From Anoplopoma fimbria (lineage: Eukaryota; Chordata; Actinopteri; Perciformes; Anoplopomatidae): a stretch of DNA of 64,000 bases. Location: assembly GCF_027596085.1 (NCBI RefSeq), contig NC_072465.1, positions 21,862,707 through 21,926,706 of the forward strand. Reading direction: 5' to 3'. The translations under genes were made by a program, and so were the position numbers. This document shows, in pieces, positions 1-22,398 of the stretch. The notes beneath the pieces are model-generated. The model was not told the origin of the DNA. It made no database searches and worked only from the letters and a program-made list of their open reading frames with translations. Position 1 is the first letter of the stretch. Every line of letters begins with the position of its first letter.

Positions 1-918
1 GGACCACAAACCCCCACAAAACAAACCAATGAAAAGGTGTGAGATAACCACACAATAAATCTTACACCGCAGAGAGACATCAAAACAGTGGAATGTTTTC
101 CATTAGGGGAATATTTTCAGGTCTCTTGGAGATCTCTGGCCGGGGTTTTCATGCGTATCAAAACTATCCCAACGCAGTCCTCGCTGGCAAGTCAGAACTG
201 AGCCGCAGGTGTAATTTCTCCGTCCAAAGCGACTGCTATCAGAAAAAAAAGCTGCAGGTTGCAAGTAAGAGCTCCCCGCGACAACTTGGCAGGTAACTTC
301 TTAAGCCGTCATGCGGGTTGGGCTCCAAAACAGCTCTGTCAACACAACACAGCACCTCACAACAAAGGAAGACTGATTAAAGTTTAGGGGGCCGTCGTCT
401 GCACACCTGTTCATCCTCTGATATCAAAAAGAATCTCTTGTTTCTATTCTAAGGCTGCACGCTGTTAACATCCTTCACAGTCTGTGAGAGGCGTCGGGAG
501 CAGCCGAGCACAGAGCGAACCGGAGGGATTGTTCGTACACGTAGACGAGTGATCTCCCCTGTGTTTGAAGTCGGTTGATGATGGAGAACATGTGGGTCAG
601 TTTCCAGCTCCTGGAGTAAGTCCTACCTTCAAACAGAATGTCTAAGTGTGCAAAGAGAAACAGAGAATAAGGGAGAGGAAGGACAATTAGGAGGTAAGGA
701 TGAGATGATAGAGTGAAGATTGGGAAGGAAAAAAAGGAGTGGAAGTGAATTATAACAACAGAAAAACAGATGACAATTAAAAATGAATGAAAAACATGGT
801 AGCAATCTTGTTCATGTCCGTTGGCCCAGACGGTGTAGCATCTTTGACCAGATGAAGGTAAATTTACTTAGCTACTTCTCAGCACTGTTTATATTGTAGC
901 AGAGATACTGATCCGTTG

Positions 919-958
919 ATCAAACATAAAGACTGAGACTTCAGTCTTTATGTTTGAT
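919..958. repeat. Perfect 18-bp hairpin with 4-nt loop
   Basis: The 18-base arm at 919-936 is the exact reverse complement of 941-958, and the loop is GACT (937-940). Pairing stops at a G/G mismatch on both outer sides. It is shorter than a usual microRNA precursor, and nothing nearby suggests a gene. Confidence 0.85.
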
Positions 959-2111
959 GCTCACAAATCAAATGTAACACTGAGTCAAAGAGTATTAAAA
1001 GTAAATACAGTTAATCTGCGTTTGATAGAAACGTTGTTTTATTAAATTAAAATGAACAATATATTACATTACAGTACAGCGCTTTAATGTTTTGTCTGAC
1101 TTGTGCCTTATTTCTCTGCCAGTTATTTGCATTTAAATTCTATTTTCAGATTTTAATATCTTCTCATACATTATTTTTATCGCATATTCACATAACAGTT
1201 TATGGTGTCAAAATAAAGTACTGTTCCATCAACATTTAGAGTTTACAGAGTACAAATTCATTTATTTTGCGAGCGTGCTTGATCCTAACTTTATGTCAAG
1301 GGAACACAAGGATGAAACATGAAAAAGTTTACCCAACCTTTGCAAAGAAAATGGGACCAAAAGCTAGGAAAGGCTGCTGAAGGCACTACAGTTTAACGAG
1401 TGACATTTAATTATATGAAGATTATTAACAAAGAAAACATCTAATATTTTATGAACAGAAGCAAATAAGGCTTCAGGGTCTCCAAAGATGAATAACAAAC
1501 AAATGAAGCCACAATAACTGGAAAATGAAAAACTCCATTTGCCCACTGACTCAAAGTAATTGCCCTAACCAGCCACAAATCAGAAGAAAAGATGAAGCAA
1601 AAAAGGCCTCCTTAATAAAATCACCAAGACAAATAAAAAGAGTTTCACCTGTTAAATGTAACAGTTGTGTGAGATATAGCTCAGAGAGGAGTAAACCTGG
1701 TTCTTTGAGATGATATGCAGCTCCTCTGATTGTTGAATGAGATTCAGGTGTGAGTGATCAGACACTGAGAGACGGGCGTGGCAGATCTGAAACATCCCAT
1801 ACTACCACACTGCATACTAGGGTCTGATGGTCAGTAGAGAGTTTGCAAGTTTAAAGTACTTCTGCATTGACTTCACTTTTCAAAACCGGAAATTGCTGCC
1901 TGGTATCAAGGCGTCCAAATGCAATGCATTGTGGGGCAGCTGAGTATGTGTAGTGGGCTCACATATTATACTCAGATATTCTTGCTGATGTAGTACACAT
2001 CTGTGCATTTCTCGAGTACACCAAATCAACATTATATGAAGTGTTGTCACACAACATACTCAATTTTGCATCACACTTGGTATGCAATTTTGAACACAGC
2101 CACAAGAGAGA

Positions 2112-2145
2112 GACAGCTCTCTTTCAAAAAAAAAAGAGAGCTGTC
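2112..2145. repeat. Perfect 13-bp hairpin with A-rich loop
   Basis: The arm GACAGCTCTCTTT (2112-2124) is mirrored exactly by its reverse complement at 2133-2145, with an 8-nt C+A loop. It sits in an A-rich low-complexity stretch, so a chance or slippage origin is likely. Confidence 0.7.
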
Positions 2146-2414
2146 AAAAAAAAGAGGCCAAAGGAAACATCAGTGAAGGTAACAGAGTGTCAGTTATCAC
2201 TGTAAAGTATCATCTTGCAACAAAGTGCTCTGATACCTTCATGTACAGTTACTGTATGCAGTGAAACCAGGGATCAAAAGAGAAGAGAAGAGGCAACCTG
2301 GACCATTAGTGGAGGAAAAAAAACAAAAAAACCCACCATTATTATCCAGGTTCTCTCCGGGGTTGCCATGCTCCTGTCACTGTAATGAGATGAAAACAAA
2401 CTGTAACTGTAGCC

Positions 2415-2416
<2 letters not shown>

Positions 2417-2467
<51 letters not shown>
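2417..2467 (+). repeat. (GT)n microsatellite, ~25 units
   Basis: Uninterrupted GT dinucleotides. The open frames across it (poly Cys-Val and poly Thr-His) are artefacts. Confidence 0.98.
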
Positions 2468-2469
<2 letters not shown>

Positions 2470-2649
2470 CAGACATACTATATCCTAGTGTGTATCCGCA
2501 GTGCTCTCTTGTCTGGTATCAATGGCAGTCACTTAGAGAGTGTGAGTCAGTGTGTTTACTGTTTTCACAGATGGAGCTCTGACACTGTCTGGATAACTGA
2601 GATAAATGACTCGCACTCCGGCTCAGCAGATGGGAAAAACAACAGCCAG

Positions 2650-2650
<1 letters not shown>

Positions 2651-2728
<78 letters not shown>
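2651..2728 (+). repeat. (CA)n microsatellite, 39 units
   Basis: Uninterrupted CA dinucleotides. It lies 183 bases from the GT array at 2417-2467 and is complementary to it, so the two arrays form a long imperfect inverted pair. Confidence 0.98.
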
Positions 2729-2730
<2 letters not shown>

Positions 2731-3714
2731 TATACTGTGTTAGAAATGAAGCACTTTATCAACTGATGTATTTTTGCTTCTATTCACATCAAAGAAGGTC
2801 AAGAGTAGCTGCTCATTAGTGTTTGAAACGTCAGCTGCTGATTGGCTCAGTGTGGCCGCTAATTAAAGCCAATATAATAAAAGGGGAGCTCATCTGTAAT
2901 CAATTTACAGCTGCATTTGGTTTCAAGGGATTTAAAGCAAACGAGAGTGACAAAAGATGAGCCAACGAGGTCTCCACATAAACTACAGTTTGGTGCCATA
3001 AGAGAGTTTTTTTTGTGAGAAATGTGTCGCTGTCCGTCGTCCATCACGCCGTCTATAAATGACCAACAAAGGTTAACGTTGTTTAGTGGAGGCCAAGGCA
3101 GCAGGTGTGTTACAATCTGCTGTTTCTGCTGGTTTTCAGCTCAATGTGTCCTCCAGCTCCTCGTCCACTGAGCGTCCTTGATCCTCCTGACAAATACTGC
3201 CCCCTGTGGACAAAAACACTTCATCCAACCTTCAACCGACATGCAGCGATGGATGAGGTACTCAGATCTTTTGCTTAAGTAAAAGCAGTACTTACTGCTC
3301 AAAAATGAAAAGCACCAGCTGCTTTCATTGCTCACACTTTGATGTTTATGCATTTAATCTCGCTCTAACTTCCACTTTCAGGTCAATTTATTAAACTATT
3401 GAGTTAAATAAGGTGTAACAGTAAGATACAAATGCAGCTTATTTCAGTTTTTATGTTTGGATTTTAACTGCCACAACTGAAACTATTTTTAAAATGCTAA
3501 TTTTCCATCATGCTTCTTTTCATTCATTCCTAAATATCTTAGAAATGATGGCAACAATGACCTGTTCCTCCCGTCACATGCTCACTTCTCTAAACGTTCG
3601 GCCTGAGCAGCACGCTCATCACTTTATTGAGAAGGCACTGAGTCATGCCCAGCCGGCATAATATTTATACATAGGTCAAAGGACAGCACACACACCAGCA
3701 CACACTCTTATCAA

Positions 3715-6428
3715 AACACATTTGAAATATAATTTATTGCACATTTAAAGATCAACATAAAGTGGCACGATACCCATTATTCAATCCTGTTACATCAGAA
3801 ACAAAAAAAAAGACAAAAAAAAGTCCTTACAAAATGCTCACACCTTCTTATTTATGATCATTGTTTTTGACTTTAGAACAAAATAACCATGTTGCAGGAA
3901 TGCCAGACCGAAACTGCATAGATTCATAAAAACTAAAACAAAGAAAAACATTAAAAAAAGACAGACACTTCTTTAATATGGCACAGATAATCCAATCAGA
4001 CATTGGTGTTACTCACATTAGTCATGAGCCCATCAACTTCCACATTGGCCCAGTGACTTACAGGCGGTTCAGTGAGTCAGAACAAAACAGGGGATTTCCA
4101 AATCTCAAATAGAAAAGCACTGAAAAGATGTTCTCAGATCTATGTATAAATGTCAAGCCCAATTTTAAATTGTCTTTTGCATAAATAATAAGTCCAATAA
4201 TACAAAGGAAAACATTCCTTAAGCCCCATTTACAGTAGCATGTTGTTATTAAAACATTTTGGGAGCAGGCGTGCGTCAATGTAAAAACCTCAACGTGGAG
4301 GTGCAATTAAAGAAAAACTATACAAAAACAAATTACATGATAGTCACAGTCATTTGTTTAAGATACTATTTACATCTTTGACCTCATTGTTCGTGTCGTA
4401 TCACAACCCAATCACCTTTTTTTATGTCCGAATCATCCACATCTTTGATTAAATTAGCCGCATGATTCTTAATCTGAAAGCGCATAATAATTTAGAGTGC
4501 ACGGACCATCTCTTATTGCTGCATGGCTCATATTTTGATAACTGGTTTCATCATGTTTGTTGGCAACAATCTATAACATTATATCTACTGTTGCTGCATC
4601 GACTAAGTCGTAAACTAAACCACTGTGAAATGTGTGACACCCAACAAATACCTGCCATCTGAAAGTGGCTTACATGATACAAAACCAACCCTAAGAGCTA
4701 CAGTATGTACAGGATGACAGTGAGAACGGGCAGCAGTGGGTAAGATATATAGAGATTTAAAAAAAATCTAATTATAGGTTGATGGCACAAATGTTCAGAA
4801 GTCGGTTTATGATCCCGTCACCTCACTTGAACCTTGAGTAAAGTAAACATACACATGTTGATGTACAGTACAGCATAAATACAAACCCAGCCAATGGTCA
4901 AGAGAAGAACGGCACAAAAGCATGCTAACTGGTTTTTAAAATCAACTCTTATAGTAAAGTCATAAACACAGTTTTATTAGAGTTACCTGATCAAAGTGTT
5001 AAGATTCATTAGGGCCGCCTGGTTGCATATTTTCATGGACACAACAGCTGTGAAGTGAATGAAAACCGTTGACGTCATGTTGGTCAGGTTTACTCCCCAA
5101 CATGACGTTTACTGGGAGTTGTATTGTCAAATTGAAGTTAACATTTGCCTGTCTAAGAACTAAACCCCCCCAAGTAAGCCCCCTTGATGATAAAACATTA
5201 TATACATGGATAGCAGTAAAGAAATGTGATTAGTTTGGCACACTTTTACACTCGGGGCCTTCCCATCTTGGGCTGAGTTGGATATTAAACAGTATTGGTT
5301 GCCATATCAGCTTCTTAGTAGGTCACATAAATGTTTGATGAAAGTTACCACATTTATGCCTCTGAGGAAATGAACTATTAAAAACTGCTTTTTAGTGCCA
5401 GCGTAACAGTGATTATTGTCAATGCAAATTTCCAGTTAAATTAAGGTAAAACAACAAGCATTCAAACAATACCTGCATCAAAATCATTTTTAATTGTGGA
5501 GGTTGTATCCAGCTGGCCGTTCAGCGCATGTCAAGAACAACAGCTTGAAACAAGAGTGAAAGGCCTCAAATTTGAACTCAAGTGACCTAACTTTCAGTGT
5601 TACAGAACCTGCCTGTCGAGTACATTTTACCCATGAAAACTTTTTTGCACCACCGGAAAAACCTTAAACCACAGTGGACGCATATTGTCCAAGTAAACAT
5701 AAATAAAGATGCAAAGTAGAGTTCCAGAGCTGAGTCATTTGGAGACACTTTGAAGAAGCAGCACTTGAGAAAAACCGGAGGGAGATACTGAAAGTCAGAC
5801 AGAAATAGAGGACGAGAGGCAGCAGGGAGATAAAAGGACGCTAAGAGAGACAGACTTTCCTTTGGCACCTGAGCCACAGTGGCAGTGCTCTTCTGTGGGC
5901 GGAAAAAATGTTTTACCAGGCGAGGGCAAAGAGACCCGACAGAAGAGGGAAAGAGGGAGGATTTCCCTAAACAGCTGATGCCCGAAATATCCTCCCTTGA
6001 CCTTCTCTCTTCGGTAAAAGGTTTATTCTTTTTCCTCCCCCTCGCTCCGTCTGTAGATCCTGATTTGGTTCCTCCCACCTCAGTCGCACCTCTCAAAAAC
6101 ACTTTAAATCAGAGCCAGAGTCTGTCCACTAGGAGTTCTCCTTTACAGCCTTGAACCTCACTTCAGCAGGAAATCCTTCAGTAAACAGTGAGTGCTTGCA
6201 GAAAGGAGGTTCTTCAGGTTATTCTCTTACAGTTTATTTATGGCACATGATGGGACTTCAGCAGGTTTTCTATCTCGTTTTTTTTTTTTTTTTTTTTTTT
6301 TGCTTCCCCAGAAGAATCTCAAGTTTCTCCCGGATGAGTTTCACAGGCGCTCCTCTGAGGTCGGTTAGTGCAGGTCGTTCTGGGTTTTTGAGGTTCTCGG
6401 CCCCGGGTTTCGGTGTCAGTGTGTGGTT
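3715..6428 (-). other. src: Probable src 3' untranslated region
   Basis: Sequence following the src stop codon. On the minus strand the canonical AATAAA farthest downstream before the next gene-free stretch is at 3738-3733, which would give a ~2.7-kb 3'UTR. Long SRC 3'UTRs are usual in vertebrates. An AATAAA near 6230 could serve as an early alternative site. A T22 run at 6280-6301 reads as poly(A) in the transcript. The open frame at 5587-6102 is not conserved-looking and is taken as UTR. The exact end is unknown. Confidence 0.4.
3733..3738 (-). terminator. src: Candidate distal src poly(A) signal AATAAA
   Basis: TTTATT on the plus strand reads as AATAAA in the transcript direction. Cleavage would be expected 10-30 bases further on, near 3715. 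Supported by motif only. Confidence 0.35.
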
Positions 6429-15695
<9,267 letters not shown>

Positions 15696-15794
15696 ATGCA
15701 GACCTGGGAAGAGAGCCAATGATGAGTAAGTATGCAGCAATAGAAGTCCCAAAAGAATAAAGAAAACGGATTTGTCTCTATTTCTTGTTATATG

Positions 15795-16080
15795 CCAAAC
15801 AGCACTCAGAAGATGAATCAATTAATCGATCGACAGAAATTATTTTTTTAATTATTTCATTGATTAAAAAACTAAATCGTCAGGGAATAACATCCATCTC
15901 TGGTTTTAGATTCTCCAATGTGAGGATTTGCTGCCTTTCTCTGTTCCATAATCACTGTAAACAAAACTATGTTTGGGTTTTGCATTGTTAGTCGGACAAA
16001 ACAGAACTCTGGAGAACTGGGATAGGCATTGTTTTTGCAATTTTCGGGCATTTTACAGTCATAAAAGCAGCCCTGATGCC
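15795..16080 (-). repeat. Dispersed repeat family A, copy 3
   Basis: Shows AATCAATTAATCGATCGACA at the left end and the family's internal segment (AATGTGAGGATTTGCTGCCT, then TTAGTCGGACAAAACAGAAC). This copy retains the internal region best. Confidence 0.75.
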
Positions 16081-19000
16081 AATTATATGTTTCAAAATGT
16101 ATTTCTGTAAAAAGAAAAAAAAAAAAATCCAATTCAAAAAGTGTCAAATTAAATAGTGATTTCTGCATTTCTTCACATCAAATGTGGCTCTATATTCTGA
16201 GAAAACTCTGCCGTCATACACTCAAGTGTACTTCCATCCTGACAGCAGTAACATGACTCAGAGGAGTGCCTATTGATCGACTTTTAAAATTTGTATATTT
16301 TTGAATCAAGACACACAACCTTTACCATGAATAAACATTATGTCAAACCAACGAAAACAAAATCATTCAGTTGCCATTCAAACCTTTCTCAAACAAACAA
16401 AATCATTGCTGCAGTGTGGGTGTCACATTCATCTCTGCCCACCACAGAGCATCCTTGGAGCTGTTCCAGGTTCAGTTAGAACCGTTTAGCATGCAAATGC
16501 TCTGAGAACAGGACACCTTCAAAAACAGCCAACACACATACATTCAAGGTCATCCCTATCTGTTGATTCAATCTGTTCTGAATCAATAAGCATCCACAAG
16601 GAAAACAAACAAAGGAGCAGTGGGCTGTAATAAAACCGGGTGTGAACACCGGTGAGTTGGCAAGGACGGAAACAGTTTCACCTCCTGCAGGTAATCATAA
16701 ACGCCGCTTCTCCTTTCCACCCTGATGCAGAATACATATATTGTGGCCTGATAAAAAGCAACAAGAGAGCGCCGTCATCCTGAGTCCTAACAAAGACAAA
16801 CATGCTCAGACAGTCAAGTGCACCCACAGAAAGTTGTAGTGCCGCGTTCAAACACCAAGTCCAACCCCTCGAGGCTTTTCAGAGTGATTCACTGTGAGAC
16901 CGGCTATTTCAGGCCAGCTGAAACAGAGACAGCCATACACACATGAAACAGCCTTGTTCCTTTGTGAATAGAGGCACTTTCGGATTCACACAGAGTCTAT
17001 GCTCAGTGTGTGTGCGTGAGTGAGCAGCTGTTCCTTGGTTCCTCTGGGAAACGAGGGGCTCTATCGCACACTAACACCCGACCACGACTGCATCTCACAT
17101 CCTTTTTTTCCCCCAAACACATGCACGCATCAGGGTGACTGTCTCCAGCGCGGAGGCTGATAGACGGGACAGAGACGGTTATTAACAGACGAGGAGGAAG
17201 GAAGTGGCTGTAAAAAGAACGTGTAGGTGGTTGTTGTATACTGCATGGACAGCTGAGGCTTAGTGGGTGTTTTAAGTGTAATGTGTGAGCATCACATAAT
17301 TACACAGGTATGGGAAATCTCAAAGATATGGAAGGACCATACCGTGTTGATGTGTGGGGGCGAGTAAGCTGCCGCGTTTGTGTGCACGAGCGTGATTGAC
17401 TTCAAGCGCTCACGTACGGCCATGCAAGCTTTGATTTAACTCCTGCCAGGATGTAATCTGGCGCACTGGGGGGGTTAACATATCCCATGGTGCAACACTG
17501 AGTCACACAGAGAGATGGGCCCATAGGAGGAGGACAGGACTGTGTCAGTTGTGCGAAAAAATAAACCGCTCGATTTAGCCGACTGCTCTGGATATCAGTC
17601 ACGGACTTTGTGACCTAAAACATCTACCAACTCACAGAGGATCAGAAAGGTTAAAGTTTAACGTAAGCAGAATGGGCAGACAGGGCGGTGACTGATCACA
17701 GTCTTAGATTTTGATTTATGATTTTACAGTCTATACAGTCAATATATGCAAACAAACATATACTTGGGGTCCTCTAATCTATGCAAAAACTAGTCTGAGA
17801 TGGTCGTCTTGAAAAAGACAGTGCTTCTAAGAAAACAGTGGTGATCTGTATTTTAGGAAGGGATGTATTTCTGATGCTATGTTCACACTATCAGAAACAA
17901 AAAGACCCAAAACGCCATTGAAGTGTTGCTCGCTCGTTGACGTAGTGGTTAGAAAATACCACTCGGAACTAGCAAAACTACATTTTCTTAAATTTGTTAG
18001 ACGTGGAGGAAAAAGGAATTCTGGGGAGAGAGAAAGCAACTGGAAATAGTTAAACAAAAAACAATCGATAGGTTGCTGAAAAGGTTGAAGCCAGCTCGAG
18101 TTCGTAGCTTTGAGTCACTGGCTTCCATTGAAAATGACTAGTAGCCTGTGGCTTTGTCGCCCGCAGTGTGAACACAGCATTGGCATCAAATGGCAACAAC
18201 GTCACATGCTCTAGGAGTGGATTTAAAAGTAAAAGAGGACACAGTAAAACATTAGAAATAACAGTAGATATTTGTCTGTAACTTCCTCTAGATGGGTCAT
18301 TATGAAAGTTGATGAGAAGTTTTGTGGTTGTGTAAAAAAAAAAAAAAGGGTATTGCTACTGGTCAGAGCAACATAGAGAATGAAGCTGATGGGGGATTCA
18401 ATATATTAAATTTCCCTAAATTGATGGAAGTTCTGCAAAGTTAAAGTATGCAGTGAGTGATACTTATTATCAAATATACCTAAAAATGTAGTTGAATGTA
18501 CTGCAGAAGGCACACCTATGTAAGATTTGACATTTGATTAGGAAAAATGGCTAATAATCAAGATGAAGCACACACAGATAAAGTGAGGTTATGATCCTAG
18601 ACCAGCGCTGCAATCTTTTACCGGTGCAGTGATGGCAGAAGCCACGTCACGTCCTATGAGACTCACTTTCCCCTGGTTCTCTCCAGGACGCTGCAAGCAC
18701 CAGAGTACCCTTGAAAGCCTCAGAGCCTGCGTATGTAAACACTAGAGCTAGCACTGTAGTTGAGCCTTTTCCCTAATATGGTGTCAAAGAGCCCTTATAT
18801 CAAAAAGGTGCCAATATGTGACTACTTCCTACATTATGAGGGGTAGAAAAAGGTATATTGTACAAAAGTAACAACAAGTAGAAAATATGATATGAAGTGG
18901 AGAAATAATAAGAAAAAATACGTAAAAGAATATGAGGATTTGGAAACGAGGAGAGATTTCAGTCCGTTTGTGAGCTCTTTTTTCCCCCATTCAACAGGAG

Positions 19001-19964
19001 CATGGAGGAATGTGGGAGAACCACATTGCACCACGCTGCTACGACTGCCAGAGACTGCAACAAGAACAGGCACCTGAGCGGTGGGAGGGCTGGATGGGAG
19101 GAAGGAAGCGAGGGGGGGGAGATGATGAGGGTTTTTTTTATTTTTTTTATCTAAGACGCTCTTTTTTTCCCCCAGGAGACAAATTGAAAATCTTCCAAAA
19201 GAAACTGTTGTTGTCTTGCACCTGGATCGCCATAATTACTATGAATGACTTTTCTTCATTTTAAAAACTCAACAAATTTTTAACTCCTTTTTTGACTATG
19301 GTGCAGAAATGTGTACGTTAAAAAGTTTATTTTCTTTTAATTCAGAGCAGTACGAGCTGCATTTCTGGTCTGAATGTGCTGCAGTTATGCTCACACGTGG
19401 TTTAATTATGAAAGAAAAGAGACAATAAAGGCATCAACATGCTGACTGCGTGAATATAGTTGTGCCTGGTTGTGTTGTAGGAATGGAGATTTGAAGGATT
19501 AGATGTGAATCATGGCAAATAGAGGCTCCGTTCAAAGGCGGTTCTCTGAGGGGTATTTACCTCAGAACAAAGCACTTCAATTATGGGCAGTACTTTATCA
19601 CTAGCCTGTGTCTCTCTCACAGTTTAAGTGTTGACTGAGTCACACAAAATCTCTAAAAAAAACTAAACAAAAATCTGTCTCTCTACATGGACTGAATAAC
19701 GTATTGAAAGTGGAAGAGCTTAGATGCCAACAACGTAGACAAGTCAACAAAGCAGTCAGGTACTGTAAGTCAGGTACTGTAACTGCATCTCATTAGTGTC
19801 GACACAGACAGTATTTTCATTATGAAAACCACACATCATTTCTAATCTTAACTTTTGACATTCACATGCCTACGGGTACATTTGTACAGTTTTTTGTTCC
19901 TGTTATTGTTTCCTCCTGTCCTTACTGGTTGCTAAGAGATTGTAGGGGATTCCTATGCAAGTGA

Positions 19965-20370
19965 CGGAGGTAAAAAAAAACACAAATATCAGATGGATTG
20001 CCATGAAATATTGTGCAGACATTCATGGCTCGCAGACTCTGCATCCTACTGACTGAAATATCTCGAGAAATAACTAGTGGATTAAAATTTGTTACAGGCA
20101 TCCAAGTTCCCCTAAAATGCAATTGTAATAACTTTGGTGATCCTCTGACTTTTCCTCCAGCGCAATCAAGTAAACATTTTAAAATCGTCCAATACTCTGG
20201 TTTATGACCAAATATTGCAAAACTGATGTTCATCATCAGCTGTACTTTGTTTTACTGCGGCGCTGACAATGAACTTATGCGCTAAACTACGATGATGAGC
20301 ATGAAAAACATTAATCGGATGGATCAAGAGTCTACAGTCTAAAGCGGCTAGCGTGGCTGTAGACTCGTAG
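19965..20370 (+). repeat. Dispersed repeat family C, copy 1
   Basis: Contains GGATTGCCATGAAATATTGT, TGATCCTCTGACTTTTCCTC and CAGCTGTACTTTG. Related sequence is at 55115-55640 and 59425-59890. These copies end in sections rich in GCTAACATGTTAGC-like motifs. Class unknown. Confidence 0.7.
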
Positions 20371-21812
20371 TCCGTCTTTTCCATACTGTCCCTCCGCCAG
20401 AGCTCAACAAGGAAGCATTGATCGGGGATACAATGTAGGAATTTGGTTCTAAAATGACAAACTTTGGATACACACTTAGATCAGACTAACTCAGAGTGCC
20501 GAGGCCTCGTATTGGCTTCAGGCTTAAGAAAACCTGTGGATTTAGTCTCTTACATTGGATTTGTGCCAGGAAGTAATCACTTCACAGCCAGTACGGACAG
20601 GTTGGATTGTGTTGAGAGGGTTGTATTAATAAAGAACAAATATGAAACCCTCTCTTATCCTTGTCCTCCATGACACAATGCCTTTACTTCAGGACTTCCA
20701 ACCATCTGTTGAATTATTTGCACATTGTACTCTTGCTGGAAAAACTAGCCCAGGTGCTTAAGTTCCATAACTATAAATGCATTCATTTGTTTCAGACGAT
20801 AATGTTTCAAGGTGATGCTTTTAAAGACCAACTTATATTTGATTTTGCACAGGTTTTACATGCATAAATAAATTAACTCTTTCCTCTGTCTAATCCTCCG
20901 TCTGAAGCCGAGCACACATGCTGCACGTTTTCTGGTCGGGCACATGAGCACATTTGGCCACGACAAACCTCACTGAGTCACAACAGACGGTAACAGTTGC
21001 CACCGTGCTGCAGAGAGTGAAGGAGGCTCGAGCCAATGTTTCAGTCGAACGGGGAAAATTACAGTTTGCCCCGGGGAGGAGCAGCAAGGGAGGGGGGAGG
21101 GAGGGGAGGCAATGATGCTTCCTCAAGATCAAAACCAGCGGAAATGTGCACATTAGCATCAGCGTCCTACCCTGCTATATGCAGGATGATAACATTACAC
21201 AGTCCACATATATAATACACAGATTATCTATATATAGCCAGAGTTAGAGAGCGGGGCAGTTGTGGTAAAGAAGGCGAAAAGAAAAACCAATGAAGTCACA
21301 TAACTGTCAAACTATCAAGTCCCACTTCAGTGGACGCCTCGATCAGATATTCTCTGTTATCTTTTAACCCAAATCTTTTCCCGACTCCACTCACTTTGCA
21401 AAGTCTGAGCCTGTCTCTAGCTGTCCCCATCCCATCACTGCTCTTCCTCAGTGACAAACACACAGAGGACAGAAGAAGAAGAAGAAGAAGAAGATAAAAC
21501 ACTTTTTTTCCAACTAGAGGCTAGTGATCCAGGCTATGAGGGAATAGCTGCTACAGCATGGCCGACTATAAAGGAGGGCAAAGGGTGGGAAAGAGGACAT
21601 GAAGGCTGTTTCATTATAGAGGTGCCACACTTTTAGGAAGTCATTAACTCTAAAAATACACATCTTTCATTAATGATTGCCTGCAATCTCACATTGTACT
21701 GATAGCCTCTCTATGTGATTTACAGGATATAAAGATAAACTCAGTGTTATATTTTGTTCCCCACCATAAAAATGTATATATTCTTTCCATGTGTTCGTAA
21801 GCAAACGAGCAC

Positions 21813-22090
21813 AACTAAAGCTGCAACATTTAGGCGGTAAATCAATTAGTCTTAGTTAATCAACAGACAAATAATCAACAATAAACAAAAACAGCAAACA
21901 ATTCAGCTCGACATATGGGAACATTTTCTAGTTTCCTTTGTCTTTTGTGACAGTAGAACTAATTTATTTGTGTTTTGAATTGTTGACCAGACGAAATAAG
22001 ACATATGGAGATGGGCCACTTGGGGATATGCTTTGATAGAATAATGATAGCCAAATGATGAATTGCGAAATCAAATAGTTTGATTAATTA
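21813..22090 (+). repeat. Dispersed repeat family A, copy 4 (diverged)
   Basis: AAAGCTGCAACATTTAGGCG, then AATCAATTAGTCTTAGTTAA and ATAATCAACAATAAAC, ending in TTGATTAATTAATG. The ends match family A; the middle has decayed. Confidence 0.5.
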
Positions 22091-22367
22091 ATGATAAAAA
22101 ACACTCCTCAGTCACAGCTCAACAAGTCAAGATCAATGTGTGACTGCTCTGAGAGAGGGAACATTATGTATCTTGACTCCATCGTACATCATAAATCTTT
22201 TTTTCATTTTTTTTTCAGAAAAAGTCAGTCAACAATCCAATCAGGTGTTATTTCTAAAGCCATTCTAGCCTCGTGTTCATCAGAGGAGGCTTGCATATTA
22301 TAACATCTCCTAAATGTGTCCAGTGTTAAAATCGCATGTTGAGCTTCCCGATGATTCACGTGTTTCA

Positions 22368-22398
<31 letters not shown>

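Larger units (their letters stand above)
1..3714. other. Intergenic sequence downstream of src, no gene recognised
   Basis: I see no protein-coding gene with a recognisable family here. The open frames are short, or are artefacts of the CA/GT arrays. The stretch holds two perfect short hairpins (919-958 and 2112-2145), two dinucleotide arrays, and otherwise AT-rich unique-looking DNA. In human the gene beyond SRC is BLCAP, and I could not find its protein in any frame. Around 470-630 both strands stay open and the plus strand has a GTAAGT; this was considered and not called. Confidence 0.6.

Noticed and set aside
470..630. Possible exon: both strands open, GTAAGT on the plus strand after CTCCTGGA, and a pyrimidine-poor acceptor on the minus strand
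   Set aside because: No protein family recognised in any frame, and the minus acceptor is weak. A transcript search would decide.
919..958. microRNA gene
   Set aside because: The stem is only 18 bp with a 4-base loop and pairing stops sharply, unlike a 60-80 nt precursor.
2419..2766. Open frames made of Cys-Val or Thr-His repeats (also near 37.7, 50.5-50.9, 51.2-51.5 and 60.9-61.4 kb)
   Set aside because: These are translations of CA/GT microsatellites with no other coding signal.
5587..6102. 171-codon minus-strand open frame
   Set aside because: It lies in the src 3'UTR, resembles no family I know, and has low-complexity composition.
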